Below are positions 1 to 9,046 of a DNA stretch of 64,000 bases, in pieces. How positions within the stretch are numbered: the stretch's first letter is position 1; each line of letters starts with the position of its first letter. This DNA comes from Mucilaginibacter psychrotolerans (GTDB lineage: Bacteria > Bacteroidota > Bacteroidia > Sphingobacteriales > Sphingobacteriaceae): NCBI RefSeq assembly GCF_004519315.1, contig NZ_SOZE01000001.1:248001-312000 (forward strand), written 5' to 3'. Below the pieces are notes generated by a model. The model had not been told where the DNA came from. It saw nothing but the letters and a program-made list of their open reading frames with translations, and did no database searches. The position numbers were made by a program, and so were the translations under genes.

Positions 1-748
1 CGTTTTCCTGGTAGGCTTTGGTTACCAGTTTAATAATCTCGTTTTTTTCGTCCCTTATGTCGGCGTTTATTTCTAGATCCGGATGGAACTTTTTGACTAG
101 CCCCATGTATATCTTGCGGGCATCTTTTGCAAGTTGTGCGGTTTCATCCGTTTTTTTGGCACTACCCGCTTTCTGTTTTTTCTGCGTGCTGTGTTCTTCT
201 TCGGCATCTGAAAAATCGCGCTGACGGTTGTTTAAGCTTTCGAAAATTTGATCGCGGTATTGTTCGAAATAGGCTGTTTGTCCTTTTTCTAATATTTCCT
301 TTGGATCCACCTCAAAGCCAAGTATCTCGCTTAACGAGTTAGCCATCGCTATAACGTCTTCGTCTTCAGCTACATCGTCTATAGAAACGTTCGCGTATTT
401 TTCATATAGTTTCGACAACAGGGTGTCCTCGTGGCCAAAAATATCAAGCAATTCTTCCAATTCATCGGCCATGTAAGGTTCAATCCATTCGCGGTTAATC
501 TTGCCTATGCCAATTTCCAAGGCAAGCTCGTCCAGTCGTATAATGTAATCTCGCTTAAGTAAGTGGCTCTGTTTTATTAGCGGTGAAAGTTCGGTATTCA
601 CTTTGCTGAAGGCCTTGTGCAAAGCTTCTTCTAAATTTATTTTGAATTGCTTTTGCCGCTCAATATCGGCCAGAAGTTTTTCGTATTTTATGTAAGTTTT
701 AGACCGCTTGGTACTGGTTTGGGTTTTGGGAGCGACAACAGGTTTCAT
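1..748 (-). CDS. J-domain protein, C-terminus cut by window edge
   Basis: The frame is open from an ATG at 748 down to base 1 and leaves the window, so the C-terminus is missing. The visible 249 residues start MKPVVAPKTQ and are mostly charged and helical. An acidic stretch near residues 120-150 and a Lys/Gln-rich linker follow. The last ~45 residues read as a J-domain, with KIYMGLVKKFHPD carrying the HPD tripeptide that DnaJ-family proteins use to stimulate Hsp70 ATPase. Putting the J-domain at the C-terminus instead of the N-terminus is seen in small DnaJ-like proteins of Bacteroidota. The client or Hsp70 partner cannot be told from sequence. Nothing like AGGAGG precedes the ATG on its own strand. 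Function beyond co-chaperone is inference. Confidence 0.7.
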   Translation of the reverse strand, partial: MKPVVAPKTQTSTKRSKTYIKYEKLLADIERQKQFKINLEEALHKAFSKVNTELSPLIKQSHLLKRDYIIRLDELALEIGIGKINREWIEPYMADELEELLDIFGHEDTLLSKLYEKYANVSIDDVAEDEDVIAMANSLSEILGFEVDPKEILEKGQTAYFEQYRDQIFESLNNRQRDFSDAEEEHSTQKKQKAGSAKKTDETAQLAKDARKIYMGLVKKFHPDLEINADIRDEKNEIIKLVTKAYQEN

Positions 749-852
749 TAAAATAGGAGGATGGTGTTTATGACAAAAGTAACGTTGTTTTAATATACTT
801 ATAGATAAGAATTTGCTTCGAATTATTTAGTGTTATCAGTCAGTGGTTTAAA

Positions 853-1433
853 TTAAACTTCGGCAAAAACCTCATCAAGCGTTAAAACAAAACCCGGCAA
901 TATCGGCGTTGTTATCTCATCGCCTATTGTGAGTAGTCTTGATGCCTGATATTTACCGTCGACAAGGCTATATTTCAGAAATGTTTTTTCTTCTGGATGG
1001 ATAATCCAATATTCAGATACCCCGCTTCTTCATACACTTCATATTTATTTTGGAGTTCTTTTTTGTTATTGCCCGGGGATAGTATCTCAACCATAATATC
1101 CGGGGCACCCAAGCATCCGCGGATATCTATTTTCGCAGGGTCGCAAACCACGCAAACATCGGGCTGAACCACGGTGGTAATATCCTTATTATCTGAAAAG
1201 CGTTTCTTCAATCGAACGTCAAAAGGTGCTGAAAAAACTTTGCACGGTTTGCCTTTTAAGTGATTGTATAAGGAATTAAATACCGCACCAAAAATAATTT
1301 GATGTACAGAACCTGGCGCAGGGCTCATTTTAAATATTTTACCCTTAATCAGTTCCAATCGCTCATCAAACGTCCACTTAAGGTAGTCGGCGTAGGTATA
1401 AGTTTTGTTGATATCTAAATCGGATAGCTGCAT
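853..1433 (-). pseudogene. Uma2 family endonuclease-like protein, frameshifted
   Basis: From ATG 1433 (MQLSDLDINKTYTYADYLKW) the frame encodes a DUF820/Uma2 protein of the PD-(D/E)XK nuclease fold, with the conserved ERLELIKGKIFKMSPAPG and QPDVCVVCDPAKID...GAPDIMVEILSPG blocks. After KYEVYEEAG the frame derails at a run of four C on the plus strand (1020-1023) and stops at 975. Adding one base there restores VSEYWIIHPEEKTFLKYSLV and continues to a TAA at 853-855, giving about 193 residues, the normal family length. So this is a single-base deletion in a G homopolymer. It may be a real inactivation or a sequencing error. An upstream in-frame ATG at 1532 lies in non-family sequence and is less likely. 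The biological role of Uma2 proteins is largely unknown. Confidence 0.85.
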
Positions 1434-1552
1434 CTCGTTGGCAAATGTTATTTTCAAAGATAAGCGTTTGAAAACAAATACTCCACCGGCCGCACCTGTA
1501 GAAAGTGAATTTCTCTGTTTTTTAATGCCCAATTCTTGCTACCTTTATACCT

Positions 1553-3379
1553 GTGGATAATTTTATTGTTTCGGCACGCAAATACCGCCCGGCTACGTTT
1601 GAAACGGTTGTTGGTCAGCAACATATAACCAATACACTCAAAAACGCCATCAAGAATAATCAGCTGGCGCAGGCATTTTTGTTCTGTGGGCCAAGGGGTG
1701 TGGGCAAAACTACCTGTGCGCGTATCCTGGCCAAAACCATCAACTGCACCAACCTGCAGCCCAATGGCGAGGCCTGCGGTACCTGCGATAGCTGCCGGGC
1801 TTTTACCAACGGTAACTCCTTTAACGTTCATGAACTGGATGCCGCATCAAACAACTCGGTTGATGATATCCGCAGTTTGATAGAGCAGGTGCGTATACCG
1901 CCCCAAGCTGCCAGGTATAAGGTATATATTATAGATGAGGTGCACATGCTTTCGCAGGCTGCGTTCAACGCTTTCCTGAAAACGCTGGAAGAACCACCTA
2001 ATTACGCTATATTTATATTAGCCACTACCGAGAAGCATAAGATACTGCCCACCATTCTTTCGCGCTGCCAAATATTCGATTTTAACCGTATCAGGGTAGA
2101 GGATATGGCCGGTCATCTGGCTAATATTGCCCAAAAAGAAAGCATCAGCTACGAAAACGACGGCTTGCACATTATCGCTCAAAAGGCCGATGGCGGCTTG
2201 CGGGATGCGCTCTCCATGTTCGATCAAATCGTGAGCTTCAGCGGCGGCAACGTTACCTATCGCTCAGTTATTGATAACCTCAACATACTTGATTATGATT
2301 ACTACTTTAGCATAACCGATAGGCTACTAGGCGAGGATAATGCTCAAACGTTGCTGCTGTTTGACGAAATATTATCTAAAGGATTTGATGGTGCCCATTT
2401 TATATCCGGCCTTTCCGAGCATTTCCGTAATCTATTGGTAGGCAAGGATACCTCTACTATCAAACTGCTTGAGGTGAGTGAGACGATAAAGGCGCGTTAT
2501 CTGCAGCAATCGCAGGCGGCATCTGTGTCTTTCCTGCTCTCGGCCATGAATATTGCCAACCAGTGTGATATAGCTTATAAACAAAGTAAAAACCAACGCT
2601 TGCAGGTAGAACTGGCGTTGTTGAAGATGTGCCACCTGCTCTCGGTATTTAGCCTGGCCACCGCGCCGATGCCACAGACAGTAGCTGCCCCGCAAGGGGA
2701 GCTAAAAAAAAAACCTGATACAGTAACAAAAAACGATACTTTACCGCCTGCAAACACCGATGAGGTGCCTTTGCTACGCAATAACTCCGCTGTATTTAAC
2801 CGTACGCCGCCGCAGGAAACTGCTAAGCCAGCATTTACCGCTGCACCTGAAGAACCTGTAACGCTGGCCGGAAAACCTAAGATGTCTTTGATGGCCAATT
2901 TGCAATCGGGCGGTACAACCACCAAAATACCCAATTTCAGAGAGTTGGGTAAACAGGTAGAAGAGGCACTGGCGATAGAAGAAGACCCTTACTTAAAAGG
3001 CGAGGACAAAGAACCCTTTACCATCGACGAGTTCTTGCAGCTATGGACTAACCATGGCGCGAAGCTGAAAGCGGAGGGTAAATCGGCCAGTTTGTATAAT
3101 ATTTTTACATCCGTCACCCCCAGGGTGCTTTCGCCCGGCAATTTTGAGGTGCTTGTATCCAATAAAGTACAGGAAAAGGATTTTAGGGAAGAACGACCCA
3201 ACTTGCTTAATTTTTTGCGCACCACGCTGCGCAACTTTGATATAGAGGTAAACGCCCGTGTAGAAGAAACAACCGTAGTGCGCAAACCTTACACCTCGCT
3301 GGAGAAATTTCAGCACATGGCTGCCAAAAACCCTCAGCTAATTGATTTGAAGAACAAATTTAATTTAGACTTTGATTAG
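1553..3379 (+). CDS. dnaX: DNA polymerase III subunit gamma/tau
   Basis: The protein (608 aa) is the clamp-loader ATPase subunit of the replicative polymerase. It starts at GTG 1553 (DNFIVSARKYRPATFETVVGQ), which matches the family N-terminus; no in-frame ATG lies close upstream. The Walker A motif GPRGVGKTT is at residues 46-54. Zinc-module cysteines are at C65, C75, C78 and C81, Walker B is IIDEVHML (about 115-125), and sensor 1/SRC reads LSRCQIFDF. A proline/threonine-rich linker (about 370-470) joins the AAA+ part to a C-terminal tau-like region. No slippery heptamer that would give a separate gamma form is obvious; the A-rich run at 2705-2712 sits in the linker and could be one. The gene ends in a strong hairpin shared with the convergent gene. 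Confidence 0.97.
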   Translation: MDNFIVSARKYRPATFETVVGQQHITNTLKNAIKNNQLAQAFLFCGPRGVGKTTCARILAKTINCTNLQPNGEACGTCDSCRAFTNGNSFNVHELDAASNNSVDDIRSLIEQVRIPPQAARYKVYIIDEVHMLSQAAFNAFLKTLEEPPNYAIFILATTEKHKILPTILSRCQIFDFNRIRVEDMAGHLANIAQKESISYENDGLHIIAQKADGGLRDALSMFDQIVSFSGGNVTYRSVIDNLNILDYDYYFSITDRLLGEDNAQTLLLFDEILSKGFDGAHFISGLSEHFRNLLVGKDTSTIKLLEVSETIKARYLQQSQAASVSFLLSAMNIANQCDIAYKQSKNQRLQVELALLKMCHLLSVFSLATAPMPQTVAAPQGELKKKPDTVTKNDTLPPANTDEVPLLRNNSAVFNRTPPQETAKPAFTAAPEEPVTLAGKPKMSLMANLQSGGTTTKIPNFRELGKQVEEALAIEEDPYLKGEDKEPFTIDEFLQLWTNHGAKLKAEGKSASLYNIFTSVTPRVLSPGNFEVLVSNKVQEKDFREERPNLLNFLRTTLRNFDIEVNARVEETTVVRKPYTSLEKFQHMAAKNPQLIDLKNKFNLDFD

Positions 3380-3427
3380 ATTGACACGAATTCCACGAAC
3401 TGAATTTACCAATTACCAGCAGTTAGC

Positions 3428-3477
3428 ATATATAACAAAAGGGATGGCTCATCAGAACCATCCCTTTTGTTATATAT
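3428..3477. terminator. Perfect 20-bp inverted repeat, bidirectional terminator
   Basis: Arms at 3428-3447 and 3458-3477 are perfectly complementary over 20 bp, around a 10-nt loop (3448-3457). The arms read A/T-rich outside (atatataacaaaa) and gggatgg at the loop. The element sits 48 bp after dnaX and 67 bp before the stop of the convergent gene at 3545. It can therefore serve both directions, with the A/T-rich arm base acting as the U-tract. Confidence 0.85.
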
Positions 3478-3544
3478 ATTAGATTTTTGAATTGGCAATT
3501 TTTGAACAATTCCAACCTTTATAGCTTCTCCAACTTTCCCCTGC

Positions 3545-3964
3545 CTACTTATCGTTCTTAGGGTAACCTTCTTCGTCGAGGTCGTCGCGGTCATCTTCGG
3601 GGGTATGGGCAAGCTTGGTATCTAGCGGGCTAAGTTCTACTATTTTGCCGCTATCTATATGCATACCAAGGCTATCGGCATCCGTCTCTATAGATCGTAC
3701 GGCATCATACTCACCCTTGGTATCGTAAGGGTTTGCCTCATCGTAGCTGGAGTTGATATCGTCGCCGTTTTTAACGGCTGTGTCGTAAGGGTCTGGGTGG
3801 TCGTAATCCGGGTCGTCGCCTTTTACATCGTATTCAAAGCTGTCTTCCGCTTCGTTAAAATTAAGGTCGTCGCTATCGGCGGTATCCTCTGCGTTGTTCT
3901 CCAGATCGTCTTCCCTGTATTCAGGGTCAGTTTTTAATCCGTTGTTCTCGTTGTTGGGTATCAT
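3545..3964 (-). CDS. Acidic protein of unknown function
   Basis: This encodes 139 residues starting MIPNNENNGLKTDPEYREDD. It is strongly acidic, with about a third Asp/Glu, and low in hydrophobics; there is no signal peptide or membrane segment. Short repeats of the type DPYDT and NPYDT occur near residues 58-83, followed by a more ordered stretch with LGMHIDSGKIVELSPLDTKL. It is probably largely disordered. I recognise no family, and I infer only that it is cytoplasmic. It stands alone, convergent to dnaX and 69 bp downstream of the beta-barrel gene on the same strand. Confidence 0.65.
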   Translation of the reverse strand: MIPNNENNGLKTDPEYREDDLENNAEDTADSDDLNFNEAEDSFEYDVKGDDPDYDHPDPYDTAVKNGDDINSSYDEANPYDTKGEYDAVRSIETDADSLGMHIDSGKIVELSPLDTKLAHTPEDDRDDLDEEGYPKNDK

Positions 3965-4033
3965 AGGTTTCTGTTTTGTACATTATTATACACTAAAAAC
4001 CCTGCCAAAAAGCCATTGATTACAAAGCAGGGA

Positions 4034-4741
4034 TTAATAACGTATCTGTTTGCGGTATGAAGTAACGCCGCCTAAGGCAAATTTAAATGATACGCTGTAT
4101 TGTATTAGTAAATCTTTGCCCGTGCCGGCGGCAAAGCCGTCCATATTGTCGCCAAAATCGTGTATGTACGATGCGCCAAGGTCAATCTTAAACGAAGGCT
4201 CGTTATATTGGTTAAAGAATTTAAGTTCGTAGCCTAACCTCAATGGCAACAGCAGTTCGTTGCTTTTATCCAGGCCATCGGTAAAAAAACCTGGCGTGAT
4301 TTCGGATACGCGGTTGACAGCCTTAATATCGTTGATGATATAACCCAGCCCGCCCGATATGTAAAGGTTTTTAATTGCGTTCATAAAACCGCTGCGCGAA
4401 TAATCTATCAATTCGCCGGCTTGTAATTGTCCCCTGAATAAAAAAGCAGTGTAGCTATTTTTGAAATACCTACCCGATTTTGTTTGTATATCGCCTCCCT
4501 CTAAGTTGCCTGACTGTATCTCTACAATATAATTTACAAACGGTGTAGCATTGTAGGTAAAGCCAACATTTATGCCCGCTTTGTTCTTAATGGTTTCGGC
4601 ATCGCCATAAACCTTATTGAGCGAGCCACCCAAGCCAAAATCGTATTGGGCATAATCGTAGCCAATTTGAGCTTTAGATATTAGCGCGAAAGAGGTTAAT
4701 AAAAGCGTAAAAAATGTTGGTTTGAAAAGCAACTTCATCAT
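4034..4741 (-). CDS. Predicted outer-membrane beta-barrel protein
   Basis: The 235-residue protein has an N-terminal signal peptide (MMKLLFKPTFFTLLLTSFALISKAQ, cleavage likely after SKA). Alternating hydrophobic/aromatic strands typical of a small porin-like barrel follow: GYDYAQYDFGLGGSLNKVYG, INVGFTYNATPFVNYIVEIQ, and the C-terminal DLLIQYSVSFKFAL. The final residues (GVTSYRKQIRY) end in an aromatic, as is common for BAM substrates. Length and layout resemble the small outer membrane beta-barrel proteins frequent in Sphingobacteriaceae. No substrate or enzymatic role can be inferred. Confidence 0.7.
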   Translation of the reverse strand: MMKLLFKPTFFTLLLTSFALISKAQIGYDYAQYDFGLGGSLNKVYGDAETIKNKAGINVGFTYNATPFVNYIVEIQSGNLEGGDIQTKSGRYFKNSYTAFLFRGQLQAGELIDYSRSGFMNAIKNLYISGGLGYIINDIKAVNRVSEITPGFFTDGLDKSNELLLPLRLGYELKFFNQYNEPSFKIDLGASYIHDFGDNMDGFAAGTGKDLLIQYSVSFKFALGGVTSYRKQIRY

Positions 4742-5037
4742 AATATAACAGCAGTGCTAAGGTAAAATAGCGGATAATAAATTTTTTATAAAATTAGCGG
4801 CTGCAATTTAAATGGCAACGCTGCCACCAAATTAATTGCCGCTGTTAAAATACGCTATTTATTTTATTGTTTGCTTATAGGGAAAACGAATTTTTACCGC
4901 AGGCAATTGCGAATAATTTAACCGAGGCTCCTACATACCCCGTATTTTTTAAAATTATGGCGGTATTGTGAAAATTTACAAATAAAATTTTATGTAAGTT
5001 TGAAACCGTTAAATCAAAATAATAACCATAGTAAGGT
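4742..5037. other. Intergenic region between divergent genes, with icd promoter candidate
   Basis: This A/T-rich 296-bp spacer separates the divergent barrel gene and icd. It holds a TAAGTTTG box at 4995-5002, matching the Bacteroidota -7 consensus TAnnTTTG, 35 bp before the icd ATG. The nearest TTG upstream (4966-4968) leaves 26 bp, longer than the usual 17-23, so the -33 part is not convincing. No ORF, tRNA or strong hairpin is seen. Confidence 0.4.
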
Positions 5038-6267
5038 ATGTCTAAAATTAAAGTACAAAACCCGGTAGTTGAGCTGGATGGTGATGAAATGACACGCATC
5101 ATCTGGAAATTCATAAAAGATAAATTGATTATCCCTTATCTGGATGTGGATATAAAATACTACGATCTGGGTATCGAGTATCGCGACGAGACAGATGACC
5201 AGGTTACCATTGATGCCGCAAACGCCATTAAACAATATGGTGTAGGCATAAAATGCGCAACCATTACCCCCGATGAAGACCGGGTAAAAGAGTTTGGCCT
5301 TAAACAGATGTGGAAATCGCCTAACGGCACTATCCGTAATATATTAGATGGTACCGTTTTCCGCGAGCCTATTGTGATGAGCAACGTGCCACGTTTGGTG
5401 CCTAACTGGACTGCCCCAATATGCATTGGCCGCCACGCATTTGGCGATCAGTACCGCGCTACAGATTTTGTTACCAAAGGTAAAGGGAAGCTTACTGTTA
5501 AGTTTACGCCAGAGGATGGCAGTCCCGAGCAATCGTTCGAGGTGTTTAACTTCAAAGGCGATGGCGTGGCTTTAACCATGTACAACACCGATGAATCTAT
5601 CATCGGCTTTGCCCACGCTTGCTTTAACCAAGCGCTAATGAAAGGCTGGCCTTTATACCTGTCTACCAAAAACACCATCCTGAAAAAATACGATGGCCGT
5701 TTCAAAGATATCTTCGAAGAGATCTACCAGGCAGATTACAAAACCAAATTTACCGAAGCAGGCATTACTTACGAGCACCGCCTTATCGATGACATGGTTG
5801 CATCGGCCCTTAAATGGCACGGTAACTTTGTATGGGCGTGTAAAAACTACGATGGCGACGTACAATCAGATACCGTTGCGCAAGGTTTCGGTTCATTAGG
5901 TTTGATGACGTCTACCTTGGTTACTCCTGACGGCACCGTGATGGAAGCAGAAGCTGCACACGGTACCGTAACCCGCCACTACCGCGAGCACCAGGCTGGT
6001 CGCCCAACATCTACCAACCCAATTGCCTCTATTTTTGCATGGACACGTGGTTTAGAGTTTCGCGGTATATTGGACAGCAATCAGGAACTGATAGATTTCT
6101 GTAAAGCCTTAGAAGCAGTTTGTATTGAAACCGTAGAAAGCGGCAAAATGACCAAGGATTTGGCTATCACTATAAAACCAAAGGTTGAACACGGTACCGA
6201 TTACCTGTACACCGAAGAGTTTTTGGAAGCCATTGACGAGAACTTGAAAAAGAAGCTGGCTAAATAA
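5038..6267 (+). CDS. icd: NADP-dependent isocitrate dehydrogenase (eukaryotic-type)
   Basis: The 409-residue enzyme oxidises isocitrate to 2-oxoglutarate and CO2 with NADP+ in the TCA cycle. It belongs to the homodimeric IDH subfamily also found in mitochondria and cytosol of eukaryotes, not the E. coli type. Markers are the N-terminal [22 protein letters not shown], substrate-binding SPNGTIRN at about residues 94-101, the DDMVASALK metal-binding block, and the cofactor segment [12 protein letters not shown]. The length is full for the subfamily. A hairpin terminator follows directly, so it is probably monocistronic. Confidence 0.97.
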   Translation: MSKIKVQNPVVELDGDEMTRIIWKFIKDKLIIPYLDVDIKYYDLGIEYRDETDDQVTIDAANAIKQYGVGIKCATITPDEDRVKEFGLKQMWKSPNGTIRNILDGTVFREPIVMSNVPRLVPNWTAPICIGRHAFGDQYRATDFVTKGKGKLTVKFTPEDGSPEQSFEVFNFKGDGVALTMYNTDESIIGFAHACFNQALMKGWPLYLSTKNTILKKYDGRFKDIFEEIYQADYKTKFTEAGITYEHRLIDDMVASALKWHGNFVWACKNYDGDVQSDTVAQGFGSLGLMTSTLVTPDGTVMEAEAAHGTVTRHYREHQAGRPTSTNPIASIFAWTRGLEFRGILDSNQELIDFCKALEAVCIETVESGKMTKDLAITIKPKVEHGTDYLYTEEFLEAIDENLKKKLAK

Positions 6268-6289
6268 TCAGTCGCTTTTAATATTTGGA

Positions 6290-6322
6290 AGCCCATCCTT
6301 GAAAAAAGGGTGGGCTTTTTTG
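6290..6322 (+). terminator. Rho-independent terminator of icd
   Basis: The stem agcccatcc / gggtgggct has one G-T wobble, with arms at about 6290-6298 and 6308-6316 around a Ttgaaaaaa loop. A run of T follows (6316-6321). It lies 23 bp after the icd stop and just before the hicB gene. Confidence 0.8.
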
Positions 6323-6345
6323 TTTGTAAATTTTTATATTTGATT

Positions 6346-6561
6346 ATGAAGTTTACAGCGATTATTGAGCAGGGCGAAAACGGATGGTATGTTGGCCAGA
6401 TAGAGGAGGTACCGGCTGCTATTTCTCAGGGCAAAACGTTAGAAGAGCTGAGGGATAATTTATTAGATGCCCTAAGGCTTATCATGGACACGAATAAGGA
6501 AATTACTGAAAAAGAGTATATAGGTAAAAAGGTAATTATAGAAGAACTCGAACTAACCTGA
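6346..6561 (+). CDS. hicB: HicB-like antitoxin (short form)
   Basis: I place the start at ATG 6346, giving 71 residues (MKFTAIIEQGENGWYVGQIEEVPAAISQGKTLEELRDNL). An in-frame start further upstream would put the icd terminator inside the gene. The sequence is the HicB N-terminal fold: a double-stranded-RNA-binding-like domain that embraces the HicA toxin. It ends at about residue 71 without the C-terminal ribbon-helix-helix or HTH domain of longer HicBs, so autoregulation by direct DNA binding is doubtful. A TATATTTG box at 6335-6342 sits only 3 bp before the ATG, suggesting a leaderless transcript if used. Its stop overlaps the hicA start by one base (TGATG). The order is hicB-hicA, the reverse of E. 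coli. Confidence 0.85.
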   Translation: MKFTAIIEQGENGWYVGQIEEVPAAISQGKTLEELRDNLLDALRLIMDTNKEITEKEYIGKKVIIEELELT

Positions 6562-6749
6562 TGAAGCGTTCTGCTTTAATAAAGCACCTTGAAAGGAACG
6601 GCTGCTATGTGTTACGCGAAGGTGGTAACCACACTATTTATATCAATCCTGCTAATCAGAAACAATCAGCTGTTGGCAGGCATACCGAACTAGATAATCT
6701 ACTTTGTAAAAAGGTTTGCAAACAGTTAGAAATTCTGGCGATGCCTTAA
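6561..6749 (+). CDS. hicA: HicA-like mRNA interferase toxin
   Basis: The 62-residue protein starts MKRSALIKHLERNGCYVLREGGNHTIYINP. This is the HicA/YcfA fold, and His in GGNHTIY is the catalytic residue that cleaves mRNA. It is translated from an ATG sharing one base with the hicB stop, which implies coupled expression. The pair would form a type II toxin-antitoxin module; whether it is active is not visible from sequence. Confidence 0.88.
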   Translation: MKRSALIKHLERNGCYVLREGGNHTIYINPANQKQSAVGRHTELDNLLCKKVCKQLEILAMP

Positions 6750-6793
6750 TCTGTAACTTGTAACCTCCGCACCACTTCCCGCGTCTCACCGCC

Positions 6794-7489
6794 ATGAAAA
6801 TTCCTTTTACCTGGCAATATTGCCTCGCCTTTATGGCCTTTGTTTTTGTGTTCGGGCAACTGCATGAAACGGCCCATTTAACTGCTGCCTATTTTGTTTG
6901 TGGCCAGCCAGGTATCCAACGCGATTTTAATTTATGGACCTTGAGCGTAGGGTGCGAAAACTCTACTTACGCATATGTGCCTACTATATTTGGTCCTGTG
7001 TTTAGTTATGTATGCATGTGGATAGGATTTTTTATGTTACGTACTGATAACAAAAGGCTTTGGCCGGCCGCGTTCTTATTGGTGGTAGGTAACGTAGCGT
7101 TTGCCCGCGTGCTTACCGCGGCACTTGGCGGCGGCGATGAAACTACAGTATTAAAGGCGCTGCTTGCAGTCCAGCCTATTTGGTTTATTAAGGCGCTTGG
7201 TTTTGTACTGGTTTTCTCTCTTGCTTTTCCGCCGTTATACATGGTTTATAAAAGGCTGGCTAACAAACATCGCGTTGGGGTTTTAGCGGCATTTTGCGTT
7301 TTGCCTTTAATTATCATGATGCTGTATGAATTTATTTTGTTGGGTAAGGTAATTGAAGCCGGAGTGCTCCCTCAGGCCCACTTTTTAGGAATAGCAGATT
7401 TTATTTACGTCCACACGGCCTTAATGGCGGTAGTGGTATTCATTTTTAGAAAAACGTTATTTGGGGCTTCATCAAAATCTTTAACTTAG
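6794..7489 (+). CDS. Membrane protein with HExxH motif, M50-like
   Basis: The 231-residue integral membrane protein has about six hydrophobic segments. HETAH at residues 24-28 lies at the end of the first segment, in the form of an HExxH zinc site inside a membrane helix, as in site-2 (M50) proteases. A later FGPVFSYV stretch could be the counterpart of the NPxG/PDG metal-ligand region, but no clear third ligand (Asp) is seen. It may be a divergent or inactive intramembrane metalloprotease. It lies 44 bp after hicA and 22 bp before manA, all rightward. The family assignment is inference from the motif and topology. Confidence 0.55.
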   Translation: MKIPFTWQYCLAFMAFVFVFGQLHETAHLTAAYFVCGQPGIQRDFNLWTLSVGCENSTYAYVPTIFGPVFSYVCMWIGFFMLRTDNKRLWPAAFLLVVGNVAFARVLTAALGGGDETTVLKALLAVQPIWFIKALGFVLVFSLAFPPLYMVYKRLANKHRVGVLAAFCVLPLIIMMLYEFILLGKVIEAGVLPQAHFLGIADFIYVHTALMAVVVFIFRKTLFGASSKSLT

Positions 7490-7511
7490 CCGCCACTAAC
7501 AAAGCATACCC

Positions 7512-8492
7512 ATGTCAGCATTATATCCGCTAAAATTCAAAACCATCTACAAAGACAAAATTTGGGGTGGCCACAAAATACAAACCTATCTGCATAAAGA
7601 TATCGGCGATCTGCCCAATTGCGGCGAAACCTGGGAAATATCGGGCGTAAAGTCCGATGTATCTGTAGTAGATGGCGGTGCGCTGGAAGGCCAATCGCTG
7701 GCCACTTTGCTGGAGCAATACCAGGGCCAGTTGGTGGGCGATAAGGTGTATGCGCATTTCGGCAACATCTTCCCGCTGCTGGTTAAGTTTATTGATGCCA
7801 ACGATGACCTGAGCGTGCAGGTGCACCCTAACGACGAATTGGCCAAAGAACGCCACAACTCTTTCGGTAAAACCGAGATGTGGTACGTGATAGAGGCCGA
7901 CCCGGGCAGTACGCTCATCACCGGCTTTAACCGCGAAATGACCGAACAGGAATATGTGGATGCCTTAAACGGCGGCCACATTATGGATATATTGAACAAG
8001 GAAAATGTTGCCGCCGGCGATGTTTACTTTTTGCCTGCAGGGCGCGTGCATACTATTGGCAAAGGCCTGTTGATAGCCGAAATACAGCAAACATCTGATA
8101 TCACCTATCGTATTTACGATTTTGATAGAGTTGATGATCGGGGTAACAAACGCGAACTGCACACGCAGGAAGCCTTAGCAGCCATAGACTATAAGCATTA
8201 CGATGAGTACAAAACGCTTTACACCCCACAGATAGACGAAACCGTACACGTTGTTAGCTGCCCGTACTTCACTACCAATATTATGGATTTTACCGAGGGG
8301 GTAACCAAAGATTACTCCTTCCTCGATTCATTCGTGATACACGTTTGCGTGGCAGGCGAATACACCATTACGCACGATGGAGCCGCATACCCTGTAAAGA
8401 TGGGCGAATGCATACTGTTACCAAAAACTATAGAGAGGGTAGAACTTGCCACCACCACTGGTTTTAAGATACTGGAAAGCTACATCGAATAA
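7512..8492 (+). CDS. manA: Mannose-6-phosphate isomerase, class I
   Basis: The 326-residue cytoplasmic zinc enzyme interconverts fructose-6-phosphate and mannose-6-phosphate. The sequence starts MSALYPLKFKTIYKDKIWGG. The cupin metal site is visible as VQVHPNDELA with GKTEMWYVIEA downstream, and VYFLPAGRVHTIGKGLLIAEIQ carries the later His ligand and active-site Arg region. The length matches the short Bacteroidota/Firmicutes type. It could supply mannose units for the polysaccharide locus further along, which is an inference. A terminator follows. Confidence 0.95.
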   Translation: MSALYPLKFKTIYKDKIWGGHKIQTYLHKDIGDLPNCGETWEISGVKSDVSVVDGGALEGQSLATLLEQYQGQLVGDKVYAHFGNIFPLLVKFIDANDDLSVQVHPNDELAKERHNSFGKTEMWYVIEADPGSTLITGFNREMTEQEYVDALNGGHIMDILNKENVAAGDVYFLPAGRVHTIGKGLLIAEIQQTSDITYRIYDFDRVDDRGNKRELHTQEALAAIDYKHYDEYKTLYTPQIDETVHVVSCPYFTTNIMDFTEGVTKDYSFLDSFVIHVCVAGEYTITHDGAAYPVKMGECILLPKTIERVELATTTGFKILESYIE

Positions 8493-8541
8493 ACTGGCTC
8501 ACTAGCAAGCGCCTGCGCGCTTTCTTTGCATAACTTTACCA

Positions 8542-8569
8542 AGACGCGCTAAATCCGCGTCTTTTTTTT
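8542..8569 (+). terminator. Rho-independent terminator of manA
   Basis: A 7-bp perfect stem agacgcg / cgcgtct (8542-8548 and 8556-8562) is followed by eight T. It lies 50 bp after the manA stop and 29 bp before the end of the leftward response regulator. Confidence 0.88.
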
Positions 8570-8597
8570 GTTCGGGCGGGGGCATGCCCGAAACAAG

Positions 8598-9014
8598 TTA
8601 GTTTAAGCCGCCAAAACCCGGCCTGGGCTGGTAAGAGTTGATGATATCTGCAACGTGCGATTCGCTTATTGGTTTGAGGATATAATCTTTTATTACCGGA
8701 TTATTTTTGGCTCGGTTAATATCTTTAATGTCTACCGATGAGCTTATTGCGTATACGGATATTTTTTTCCCGAAGAGGGGCTTTATTTCCTCGAAGTTTT
8801 GAGTGAACTCCCAGCCATCCATTACCGGCATATTGATATCTACAAATATCACGTCAGGCAGGTTGCCGGCGTAGTTTGGATTTTTTAGGTACTCTATAGC
8901 CTCTTTACCGTTGCTAAAATTAAGAATGTGGGCAAAAACGCCCTTTATCTCTATGAATTTTTTGAAGCCGTAAATGAAAATATCATCATCATCAATTATA
9001 CAGGCTGTCACCAT
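8598..9014 (-). CDS. Single-domain response regulator
   Basis: This is a receiver domain with no output domain, about 138 residues from the ATG at 9014 (MVTACIIDDDDIFIYGFKKF); a second ATG at 9032 would add six residues. Conserved features are the acidic cluster IIDDDD, the phospho-acceptor Asp in FVDINMPVMDGW, Ser in YAISSS (the Thr/Ser switch position), and Lys in YILKPIS. It probably signals through protein-protein contact, as CheY-like proteins do. It lies 32 bp downstream of a histidine kinase gene on the same strand, so the two are very likely a cognate pair. Confidence 0.9.
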   Translation of the reverse strand: MVTACIIDDDDIFIYGFKKFIEIKGVFAHILNFSNGKEAIEYLKNPNYAGNLPDVIFVDINMPVMDGWEFTQNFEEIKPLFGKKISVYAISSSVDIKDINRAKNNPVIKDYILKPISESHVADIINSYQPRPGFGGLN

Positions 9015-9046
9015 TTGTCGTTCAAAAATCATTAATTATATAAGTT

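Noticed and set aside
1454..1831. 125-residue open frame on minus over the dnaX start
   Set aside because: Overlaps dnaX and the Uma2 start without any protein motif.
4995..5002. Full -33/-7 promoter for icd
   Set aside because: The -7 box is good but the spacing to the only TTG is 26 bp; kept as a weak note within the intergenic entry.
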